This document shows positions 7,954 through 13,422 of a stretch of 14,590 bases of DNA, piece by piece (the first letter of the stretch is position 1; each line of letters starts with the position of its first letter). The notes beneath the pieces were generated by a model. It made no database searches, had not been told where the DNA came from, and worked only from the letters and a program-made list of their open reading frames with translations. The translations under genes and the position numbers were made by a program. The stretch covers positions 1-14,590 of the forward strand of contig CAZIVP010000035.1 of the NCBI GenBank assembly GCA_964542915.1, in the 5' to 3' direction. The DNA comes from CAZIVP01 sp964542915 (GTDB lineage: Bacteria; Calditrichota; Calditrichia; Calditrichales; Calditrichaceae).

Positions 7954-8310
7954 TCATAATTCCCGGATTCGGATTTTCTTTACCGTTATGACGACAAATT
8001 TTCTGAAAAGAGCATCTCCGTATTTGCTAATTACTTTAATTAGCGATTTCGTAATCCCCGCCAATTCACTACTCTTGTAGCGTAAAAATAGTATACCTAC
8101 ATTATGATAGCCATGCACAAAGACCCATCCGCCAAAATCACTGTCTTCCGTAATGAGTATGGCTGAACTGTTATTAACGCGAGTGACAATTTCATGGTCG
8201 CTCAATCCTGGCTCTTCTTCTTAAATATATTGAACCGGGTATCCCTTTTCCCTTAAAGCTTTCACAATGTTTTGATTTACACACTCATCCGCATAGAAGT
8301 TAAGAGGCAA
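7954..8310 (-). pseudogene. DUF5615 PIN-like toxin gene with in-frame TAA
   Basis: Read through, the frame gives a 118-codon DUF5615 (PIN-like, Mut7-C-related) protein: LNFYADECVNQNIVKALREKGY near the N-terminus, the GLSDHEIVTRV helix, then ITEDSDFGGWVF with the second acidic pair. The frame is intact throughout except for one TAA at 8221-8223, between VQYI and EEEPGLSD, about a quarter of the way in. The start is the TTG at 8310 with GGAGG 6 nt upstream (8317-8321), overlapping the DUF433 antitoxin end by 11 bp, as is normal for this pair. A product from the TTG would be only 29 residues; reinitiation at the TTG at 8205 would lack the first acidic motif. Most likely a silenced toxin; a sequencing error or readthrough cannot be excluded. 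Confidence 0.85.
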
Positions 8311-8524
8311 GCAATTCCTCCCGGGAAATAACATCCGCAGTATAGGCTAGTGCAGCGCGTACATCATCTTTCTCTAATTTAGGATAACCGTCCAATATGT
8401 CCTCTATTGTGGCGCCTTCAGACATTTTTTTGATAATGAGTTCCACTGTTATTCTTGTGCCCTTAATGCACGGCTTGCCAAGCATTACATTTGGATTTAC
8501 CGATATTCTCTCTTTGTAATTCAT
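8300..8524 (-). CDS. DUF433 antitoxin
   Basis: This 74-residue protein matches the DUF433 family: ERISVNPNVMLGKPCIKGTRITVELI at residues 5-30, followed by a helix-turn-helix-like segment (EGATIEDILDGYPKLEKDDVRAALAY). DUF433 proteins are the usual partners of DUF5615 toxins and are presumed to neutralise them and bind DNA. ATG at 8524. The gene is intact although its toxin partner is broken, which agrees with loss of the toxin being tolerated while loss of the antitoxin is not. Its 3' end contains the ribosome binding site of the toxin gene. Confidence 0.9.
   Translation of the reverse strand: MNYKERISVNPNVMLGKPCIKGTRITVELIIKKMSEGATIEDILDGYPKLEKDDVRAALAYTADVISREELLAS
8317..8321 (-). promoter_or_regulatory. 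Shine-Dalgarno GGAGG inside the DUF433 gene
   Basis: GGAGG lies 6 nt before the TTG at 8310 and identifies the original start of the interrupted DUF5615 gene. Confidence 0.7.
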
Positions 8525-8738
8525 TATATAAATCCTGTCATTTATTAATATCGACTTATGATGAAATTCAAAAAAGTTTAGATATCGTTTTAACTATCCG
8601 TTCAATCATTTTGTTGAAAACAGGCGATTGATTCAAAGATCAGAAAAGCGAAATTAGAAAATGTACCAATTCTTCTCTACTACCCTCTTTCCTCTTTACG
8701 CTTTTCTATTTTCTATCCCTGCGTCCTCCGCGTTCTCG

Positions 8739-8840
8739 GCGGTTCTCTCTTTCGCATGGCGGAACGGGCAGAAACCGGGAGAGAGGTGGGGGATGTCTTT
8801 TACGTCCACCGCGCTAAAGCACGGTGTTAATGTAAAAACC
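8739..8840 (+). repeat. 102-nt direct repeat, right of DUF433/DUF5615 module
   Basis: Second copy of 7621-7722 with two apparent differences. Same orientation. Confidence 0.88.
8807..8826. repeat. CACCGCGC hairpin, copy 3
   Basis: Same stem, loop TAAA, inside the 102-nt direct repeat. Confidence 0.75.
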
Positions 8841-9008
8841 GAAAACGCTCAACGTTCGAGTTACCATCAAGCCGTAATACTCTTATTCCCTTATCTCCTC
8901 TTTGCGCTTTACGCTTTTCTCTTTTCTATCTCTGCGTTGTCCGCGTTCTCGGCGGTACCCTGTTTTCTCTTTCCTTTGCTCTTCCATAAATCAACATTTT
9001 CAATTAAT

Positions 9009-9224
9009 TCAGGCGTAAATCAATCTGCCTTTTGGTTCAGGTATTTCTCTTCCCAGTTCTTTTGCCGTCTCTATCCATTCCGATATAACCATTTTGGCAT
9101 TTTTAAGCGCCTCTTCGTAAGATGCGCCGTCGGCCATGCAACCCGGCAGTTCCGGCACTTCTGCAATATATGAATGATCTTCTTCACTCCAATAGATAAT
9201 CATTTCGTATTTTGGCGACTCCAT
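9009..9224 (-). CDS. hicB: HicB-family antitoxin
   Basis: This 71-residue protein has the short HicB fold: YEMIIYWSEEDHSYIAEVPELPGC at residues 6-29, then ASYEEALKNAKMVISEWIETAKELGREIPEP. This length is normal for the short HicB class, which lacks a separate DNA-binding domain. It binds and masks the HicA RNase. ATG at 9224 with GGAGG 7 nt upstream (9232-9236), placed in the original end of hicA. The gene is intact while the preceding hicA is interrupted. Confidence 0.92.
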   Translation of the reverse strand: MESPKYEMIIYWSEEDHSYIAEVPELPGCMADGASYEEALKNAKMVISEWIETAKELGREIPEPKGRLIYA

Positions 9225-9226
9225 TT

Positions 9227-9478
9227 TCAGCCCTCCAATTTATATTTTAAAATGATATTTCTAACTTGCTTCACTCGATAAGCTTTGGCTTATGCGTCTG
9301 GCAATGGCTGTATATTAATGATTTCTTTGACATCCAATCTGTAAAATATATGATGGCTTCCTTTTATTCTTTCCTCAAATTCTAATTGCTTTAAAAGATT
9401 ACATAAATCTTTAAATTCAATATTTTTGTCTGAAGTTCCCTTGAGTATTTGATATAAAAGCTTGTTTTTCTTTGGCAT
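9227..9478 (-). pseudogene. hicA: HicA mRNA-interferase gene with in-frame TAA
   Basis: HicA toxins are small dsRBD-like RNases that cut mRNA through a conserved His. Residues 1-62 are readable: FKDLCNLLKQLEFEERIKGSHHIFYR with the catalytic His at about 42, then IINIQPLPDA. A TAA at 9290-9292 stops translation there, but the same frame continues for 20 codons as AKAYRVKQVRNIILKYKL, the expected HicA C-terminal strand-helix, and ends at a TGA (9227-9229) 2 nt before hicB. The short product keeps the His but loses the C-terminal helix, so it is probably unstable or inactive, though not certainly. The order toxin then antitoxin is standard for hicAB. Confidence 0.87.
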
Positions 9479-9749
9479 ACAACAATAATGATTCTTCGTC
9501 TTAATATCTGATTCAAACTTTAATGCGCATGTCCGATACTCCGTTTCCCACTCATTCGATAACCGTATTTTCTCATATCGGTCGTTCAGCTTTTAGCTTC
9601 CAGCGGGTAGTTAATTAGAAATCAGAAACAAGAAAACGGAAAAGAGTACCCATTGTCTCTACTACCCTCTTTCCTCTTTACGCTTTCCTCTTTTCTATCT
9701 CTGCGTTCTCTGCGCTCTCGGCGGTTCCCTGTTTTCTCATTCCTTTAAT
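9479..9749. repeat. Composite intergenic repeat region R4
   Basis: The first 100 nt or so are unique and may hold the hicAB promoter. From about 9588 it is repeat: the AGAAATCAGAAA block, the 30-nt identity with R3 (9656-9685), and a core at 9703-9724 followed by CCCTGTTTTCTC, ending at the DUF2283 stop. Confidence 0.72.
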
Positions 9750-9977
9750 TCAAGCCACCCTTGTTTTAAGAACGTCTTCACTGATATTAATACTATAGGA
9801 TAAAATCGTCTTCAGGTCGATACGCTTCGATGCATCTAAAATTTCGATGCCTACAATTTTATCCTCATTTGTGGTATCCAGATTGACGCCTTCGGTTAGC
9901 TCAACAGCTCCATCCGGCGTCCGATCGCTTAATTTTATGTATAAAGCATCTACCTCGTGATCATAATTGATTTTCAT
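9750..9977 (-). CDS. DUF2283 protein, probable antitoxin
   Basis: This 75-residue protein is a recognisable DUF2283 member: MKINYDHEVDALYIKLSD at the start, then GVNLDTTNEDKIVGIEILDASKRI. DUF2283 genes commonly follow DUF4258 genes and the pair is predicted to be a TA system; I know of no firm mechanism. The ATG at 9977 comes 1 nt after the stop of the upstream DUF4258 gene, so the two are certainly co-transcribed. The C-terminal 20 residues are less conserved. Confidence 0.85.
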   Translation of the reverse strand: MKINYDHEVDALYIKLSDRTPDGAVELTEGVNLDTTNEDKIVGIEILDASKRIDLKTILSYSINISEDVLKTRVA

Positions 9978-9978
9978 A

Positions 9979-10200
9979 TCACAGTCCTTTTTTTAATGGA
10001 TATATCGTTATAATAATTACGTTCTCATTGCTGAGATCGTAGACTATTTTTAACGGAAACTTTTTTTCTTTGATCCGCATCAAAATGGAGTTTCTTCCTT
10101 CAACCGGCTTTTGTTTATTCAGAAAGGAAATAACGGTCTGTTCTTTTATTTTATATAATTTTGCCCGGCGTTTCGCATGCCTTGAAAATCGGATATCCAC
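9979..10200 (-). CDS. DUF4258 protein, probable toxin
   Basis: This 73-residue basic protein fits DUF4258: IRFSRHAKRRAKLYKIKEQTV at the N-terminus (the F-S-x-H-A-x-x-R signature), then a beta-rich part with KKFPLKIVYDLSNENVIIITIY. The fold is thought to be related to small RelE/BrnT-like toxins, and the gene pairs with DUF2283. The start is the GTG at 10200, directly before the conserved segment, with a weak TAGAGA upstream. No interruption is seen. Toxin activity is inferred from the pairing only. Confidence 0.8.
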   Translation of the reverse strand: MDIRFSRHAKRRAKLYKIKEQTVISFLNKQKPVEGRNSILMRIKEKKFPLKIVYDLSNENVIIITIYPLKKGL

Positions 10201-10573
10201 TCACAAATCTCTAAATTCAAAATCCAGAAAAATATCATTGAGTCAATTAAGAAGTTTGATTTTCAGGTGCTCTTACAAAAAGAATATATGCGCTTATAAT
10301 GAATTTATTGGTTAATCTTTCGTCCTTACTCTTTTCTATCTCGGTGTTCCCGGCGCCCTCGGCGGTTCCCTGTTTTCTCTTTACGCTTTCCTCTTTTCTA
10401 TCTCTGCGTCCTCCGCGTTCTCGGCGGTTACGCTTTCTTTACTTTTTCTATTTAACTTTTTATCCCGAAGGGACCGCTTCGCGGCCCTTCGCTCAGCTTT
10501 TTTACTTGAATACTGTTTTCTCTTTACTATTTTCTCATTCTTTCATCCGTGGTTAACTCTTTTCTCTCCGCGC
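10201..10573. repeat. Composite intergenic repeat region R5
   Basis: About 110 nt of unique leader, then two cores in tandem (10343-10365 and 10406-10427) separated by CCCTGTTTTCTCTTTACGC-type linker, a strong hairpin (10466-10491), and one ATCCGTGGTTAA unit (10545-10556) just before the HepT stop. No gene is supported. Confidence 0.72.
10466..10491. repeat. GC-rich hairpin CGAAGGG/CCCTTCG
   Basis: CGAAGGG (10466-10472) pairs with CCCTTCG (10485-10491) and CCGC (10474-10477) with GCGG (10481-10484) around a TTC loop, leaving one bulged A. No adjacent T-run in either direction strong enough to call a terminator. Confidence 0.7.
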
Positions 10574-11002
10574 TTAATTTTTCGCGGATTCAGCATATTT
10601 TCCAATCAGATTCGAATAAAACACTTCAAGGTCTTGCAAAGAATGTTTAAGAATTTGTTTTAAAATCTTAATATCAAGTTCACTGTAATCATGAATAGCG
10701 ATATTCCTGAATCCAACCATCTTTCTGAGCCGTTCCGCCAATTCATTGGAAATGACATGTTGTTTTGCCAGAATAGTAAAATTTTCGTTCACCGTTTTTG
10801 CAACGCCCCAGCCTTCGCTGGTAACGATGTGTACGGCCATATCAATCGCCGCTTGAATAGCGCGCTGCAGATTGAATACAACAATATCCTGGATATCCTG
10901 GTTTTCTAAGGATTCAGGCTTAAATGCGGTGACATCGCCGATTCTTTTCAGACATCGCTGCATATGATTGGTCTTTTCAATCAGGATATCTTTATCCGGC
11001 AA
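10574..11002 (-). CDS. hepT: HepT-like HEPN toxin (DUF86)
   Basis: This 142-residue all-helical protein has the HEPN RNase motif R-x4-H-x-Y as RNIAIHDY: Arg99, His104 and Tyr106. HepT toxins act on RNA and are neutralised when their MntA partner adds AMP to the motif tyrosine. The start is the TTG at 11002, with AAAGGAG 7 nt upstream (11010-11016), overlapping the mntA end by 11 bp. The frame is intact and all motif residues are present, so unlike the DUF5615 and HicA genes this toxin is probably functional. Confidence 0.9.
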   Translation of the reverse strand: MPDKDILIEKTNHMQRCLKRIGDVTAFKPESLENQDIQDIVVFNLQRAIQAAIDMAVHIVTSEGWGVAKTVNENFTILAKQHVISNELAERLRKMVGFRNIAIHDYSELDIKILKQILKHSLQDLEVFYSNLIGKYAESAKN

Positions 11003-11402
11003 AAATGCGCTCCTTTAATAGATTGTCTTCCTGCGTTTTCCGGTAATATTTAAGATCGTAATAGGCGTTAACCATCCGTATGACAAAATAGTCTCTAATC
11101 CGACTGTTGCGGTTAAATATTTCGATTCCATTGCTAATGACCTGCATAGCGAAAATGGGCGAGGCGCCGTTCAGTATACCAAGATCAATTTCTGCACCAA
11201 TGAATTGTTCTAATTGATCCCTTACATCGAGTATCCGTTCTGTATCGGTATTTGTATTGAATAATACGGCGATATCCACGTCGCTGTCCCGGTGCATCTG
11301 TTCGCCAAGGGACGAACCAAATTGGAAGACAAGTTGAATATCCGACTGTTTGTTCAGATACGCTCTGATAGCATCGAGCCGATCTTTTACCTTTACATGC
11401 AT
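10992..11402 (-). CDS. mntA: MntA-like nucleotidyltransferase antitoxin
   Basis: This 136-residue minimal nucleotidyltransferase carries GSx10DxD (Gly29, Ser30, Asp41, Asp43) in FGSSLGEQMHRDSDVDIAVLF, and a third acidic residue at Asp73 in EIDLGILN. MntA proteins AMPylate the partner HepT toxin. ATG at 11402; no obvious Shine-Dalgarno. The gene overlaps hepT by 11 bp, so they are translationally coupled, with mntA first. Confidence 0.9.
   Translation of the reverse strand: MHVKVKDRLDAIRAYLNKQSDIQLVFQFGSSLGEQMHRDSDVDIAVLFNTNTDTERILDVRDQLEQFIGAEIDLGILNGASPIFAMQVISNGIEIFNRNSRIRDYFVIRMVNAYYDLKYYRKTQEDNLLKERIFAG
11010..11016 (-). promoter_or_regulatory. Shine-Dalgarno AAAGGAG for the HepT TTG start
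   Basis: AAAGGAG, 7 nt before the TTG at 11002, within the end of mntA. It decides the hepT start. Confidence 0.7.
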
Positions 11403-11492
11403 TATATTTTAATGTTTCAATTTAAATGGTTTGCATTTTTTCCCTGACTACTCTTTTCTCTATCTCTTATCCGTGCTTATCTGACCGTTTCT

Positions 11493-11563
11493 TTAGAAAT
11501 CAGAAATTAGAAACCGAAAAGCGTCCAAATTCTTCCCTACTACCCCTTTTTTACTTTTTCCTT
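11493..11563 (+). repeat. 71-nt perfect direct repeat, left copy
   Basis: Identical base for base to 14520-14590, starting TTAGAAATCAGAAATTAG and ending CTTTTTCCTT. The match may continue beyond the window. The copies bracket fcl, the GxxExxY element and gmd. Confidence 0.93.
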
Positions 11564-11608
11564 GATTACGCTTTCCTCTTTTCTATCTCTGCGGCCTCGG
11601 CGTTCTCG

Positions 11609-11679
11609 GCGGTTACGCTTTCTTTACCGCCCCATCCCAAACCCTTCCCTCCCGAAACTTCGGGACAGGGAAGGGCTTA
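11609..11679 (+). repeat. Palindrome-containing repeat, copy 2
   Basis: Second copy of 7815-7886, with the same hairpin (CTTCCCT 11644-11650 with AGGGAAG 11667-11673; CCCGAA with TTCGGG inside). Confidence 0.8.
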
Positions 11680-11715
11680 GAGTGGTGCATAATTATTCGT
11701 TTGTTTCTTTTTACG

Positions 11716-11735
11716 CCACCGCGCTAAAGCACGGT
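11716..11735. repeat. CACCGCGC hairpin, copy 4
   Basis: Same stem, loop TAAA, followed as in the other copies by TTAAT and an A-rich stretch. Confidence 0.75.
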
Positions 11736-11834
11736 GTTAATAAAAAAACCAATAACGCTCAACTCTTTTTTCTTTCCTTTATCCGTGAACATCTGTGTCC
11801 ATCCGTGGTTAACTCTTATCCCGTTTTTACATTT

Positions 11835-12776
11835 TTACGTAACGCCTTTGCCGGCCTGCTCCCGGTACCACTCATACGTCCGGGCGATTCCTTCCCTTAA
11901 AGGTATGCGATGTTTCCAGCCCAGCGCGTGCAAACGCGAGACGTCCAGCAACTTGCGCGGCGTGCCGTCCGGTTTGGAGGCGTCATATTTCAGTTCCCCT
12001 TCGTATCCCACAATTTCCCTGATGAGCAGCGCCAGGTCCCTTATGGAAATGTCCTCGCCGACGCCGATATTGACAAAGGCGGACTCGTTGTATTGGTTCA
12101 TCAAAAACAGGCAGGCGTCCGCCAGATCGTCCACATGCAGAAACTCGCGCCGCGGGTTGCCGCTGCCCCAAATCTGAACATACGGTTTGTTTTCGACTTT
12201 GGCCTCGTGGAACTTGCGTATTAGCGCCGCGAACACATGGGCGTTGCGCAGATCAAAACTATCGTTCGGACCGTATAGATTGGTGGGCATAACGGAGATA
12301 AAGTTCGTTTCATACTGGTGGTTGTATGCCTCGCACATTTTGAGTCCGGCAATCTTGGCGATGGCGTACGGTTCGTTGGTCGGTTCCAGCGCGCCGGTCA
12401 GGAGATGTTCTTCTTTCATGGGCTGCGGCGCGTGCTTGGGATAGATGCAGGAGCTGCCCAGAAAGAGCAGTTTTGCAACGTCGTTCCGGTAGGCGTTATG
12501 AATCACATTGTTTTGAATCTGCAGATTTTCGTACAGAAATTGCGCCCGGTAGGTGTCGTTCGCCAGGATGCCGCCCACTTTGGCGGCCGCCAGGAAGACG
12601 TATTGCGGTTTTTCCTCGGCGAAGAAATCGCTTACCGCCTGCTGGTCCAGCAGATCCAGTTCTTGCTGCGTACGTACAATCAGGTTGGAATAGCCCTCGG
12701 CCTGCAACTTGCGCACAATCGCGGACCCTACCATGCCCCTATGCCCGGCGATGTATATTTTAGAAGATTGCTTCAT
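11835..12776 (-). CDS. fcl: GDP-L-fucose synthase
   Basis: This 313-residue SDR enzyme carries out the 3,5-epimerisation and 4-reduction of GDP-4-keto-6-deoxymannose to GDP-L-fucose with NADPH. Visible are GHRGMVG at 11-17, LGSSCIYPKHAPQPM at 107-120, and the catalytic Tyr137-x3-Lys141 in NEPYAIAK, followed by NLYGPNDSFD. Length is normal. I start at the ATG at 12776, before KQSSKIYIAGHRG; a TTG at 12800 would make residues from a repeat (CKSVVNQ) and is rejected. No Shine-Dalgarno precedes the ATG, because the repeat GTGGTTAA ends four bases upstream. The gene is GC-rich like gmd, with which it forms a pathway pair. Confidence 0.95.
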   Translation of the reverse strand: MKQSSKIYIAGHRGMVGSAIVRKLQAEGYSNLIVRTQQELDLLDQQAVSDFFAEEKPQYVFLAAAKVGGILANDTYRAQFLYENLQIQNNVIHNAYRNDVAKLLFLGSSCIYPKHAPQPMKEEHLLTGALEPTNEPYAIAKIAGLKMCEAYNHQYETNFISVMPTNLYGPNDSFDLRNAHVFAALIRKFHEAKVENKPYVQIWGSGNPRREFLHVDDLADACLFLMNQYNESAFVNIGVGEDISIRDLALLIREIVGYEGELKYDASKPDGTPRKLLDVSRLHALGWKHRIPLREGIARTYEWYREQAGKGVT

Positions 12777-12780
12777 TTGA

Positions 12781-12798
12781 TTAACCACAGATTTACAC
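12781..12798 (+). repeat. Left inverted terminal repeat
   Basis: TTAACCACAGATTTACAC; mate at 13403-13420 with two mismatches. Confidence 0.65.
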
Positions 12799-12932
12799 AA
12801 TTTTTCACAGCTAATTATTTAAAGTTTTTTTGGGCAAAATTTATGTCGCTAACACAATGGTTTTATATAAATGAATCACTTCTCCCGTGGCAATTTTAGT
12901 TATTTATTTGATCGCAGATTTAACAGTCGGAT

Positions 12933-13325
12933 CTAATAGATAAATCGTTTATATTGTAATTTATCTTTATATCCAAAATTTAATAAAAAGCCTACGTTTA
13001 TTTGCGTCGCTTTTAAATCGTTCAATAATTGAGCTTTATGAATGGGTTCCAAGGATCGGCCACTTTTAATTTCTATAATGATCTTATTCTCAACAATAAT
13101 GTCAGCTATATAATCTCCTGCTTTTTGGTTTCGGTAATAAACGGGAATAGGAATCTGATTTTTAGCTTCAATGTTCAAATGTTCCAGTTCGATTAGCATT
13201 GCATTTTCATAAACCCTTTCGAAAAAACCGTTTCCCAGCGTATTATAAACCGTAAATGCGGCTTGTAATATGGAACGAGATTCTACTTTATATAAAAATG
13301 GTTTATTTTCTTCTTGAGCTGCCAT
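12933..13325 (-). CDS. GxxExxY protein (PDDEXK_3-like)
   Basis: This 130-residue protein has the name-giving motif as GFFERVY at residues 33-39 and a PDDEXK-type centre: Asp75 in DYIADIIVENK and Glu85-x-Lys87 in IEIKS. The family is widespread, often close to short intergenic repeats; its function is not established, and nuclease activity is only suggested by the fold. I use the ATG at 13325; a TTG at 13352 would add nine residues (KESKYKFL), and neither has a good Shine-Dalgarno. It is more AT-rich than gmd and fcl, which flank it, and interrupts a gene pair that is usually adjacent, so it looks inserted. Confidence 0.88.
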   Translation of the reverse strand: MAAQEENKPFLYKVESRSILQAAFTVYNTLGNGFFERVYENAMLIELEHLNIEAKNQIPIPVYYRNQKAGDYIADIIVENKIIIEIKSGRSLEPIHKAQLLNDLKATQINVGFLLNFGYKDKLQYKRFIY

Positions 13326-13388
13326 TAAGAACTTATACTTCGATTCCTTCAATTTAAAATCATTCGCATCTCATTTTATGTTCATGCT

Positions 13389-13420
13389 ATCTGTGTCCAT
13401 CCGTGTATATCTGTGGTAAA
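13389..13420 (+). repeat. 10-nt periodic tract and right inverted repeat
   Basis: Units ATCTGTGTCC, ATCCGTGTAT and ATCTGTGGTA in exact 10-nt register, ending 2 nt before the gmd stop. The last 18 nt (13403-13420) are the inverted mate of 12781-12798. Confidence 0.75.
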
Positions 13421-13422
13421 AA

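Larger units (their letters stand above)
8525..9008. repeat. Composite intergenic repeat region R3
   Basis: No gene is supported. The first approximately 110 nt are unique and AT-rich and would hold the DUF433 promoter. Then: an AGAAAAGCG/TACCAATT block (8636-8680), a 30-nt stretch (8674-8703) identical to 9656-9685, a core (8721-8742), the 102-nt repeat with hairpin (8739-8840), and a final core (8934-8955) about 50 nt before the HicB stop. Confidence 0.75.
11403..11834. repeat. Composite intergenic repeat region R6
   Basis: No gene is supported. It contains a short ATCCGTGCTT tract (11469-11478), the 71-nt perfect repeat (11493-11563), a core (11591-11612), the palindrome repeat (11609-11679), the fourth CACCGCGC hairpin (11716-11735), and three 10-nt units ATCCGTGAAC/ATCTGTGTCC/ATCCGTGGTT (11781-11812), ending at the fcl stop. 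Confidence 0.78.
12781..13420. mobile_element. Putative inverted-repeat-bounded element carrying a GxxExxY gene
   Basis: The segment starts TTAACCACAGATTTACAC (12781-12798) and ends, read on the other strand, TTTACCACAGATATACAC (13403-13420): 16 of 18 positions match, and a CACAG continues in register in both arms. It fills nearly the whole gmd-fcl gap, leaving 2 nt to the gmd stop and 4 nt to the fcl ATG. No transposase is inside and no clear target duplication is seen, so mobility is inference; two 10-nt periodic repeats that happen to face each other are the alternative. Confidence 0.4.

Noticed and set aside
8661..9173. Plus-strand proteins such as those with LYAFLFSISALSAFSAV segments (also near 10299, 11426 and 7675)
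   Set aside because: They are translations of the dispersed repeats, recur with each copy, and overlap confident genes on the other strand.
8221..9292. Reassignment of TAA as a sense codon, suggested by two interrupted toxins
   Set aside because: TAA is the normal terminal stop of several intact genes here (for example the flippase, fucosyltransferase, DUF433, mntA and hepT genes).
6289..11834. Integron cassette array with attC sites
   Set aside because: The layout is similar, but I find no GTTRRRY/RYYYAAC pairs of the right form at module boundaries, and no integrase is in the window.
12777..12800. fcl starting at the TTG at 12800
   Set aside because: The extra residues are encoded by the CACAGAT repeat; the family N-terminus fits the ATG at 12776.
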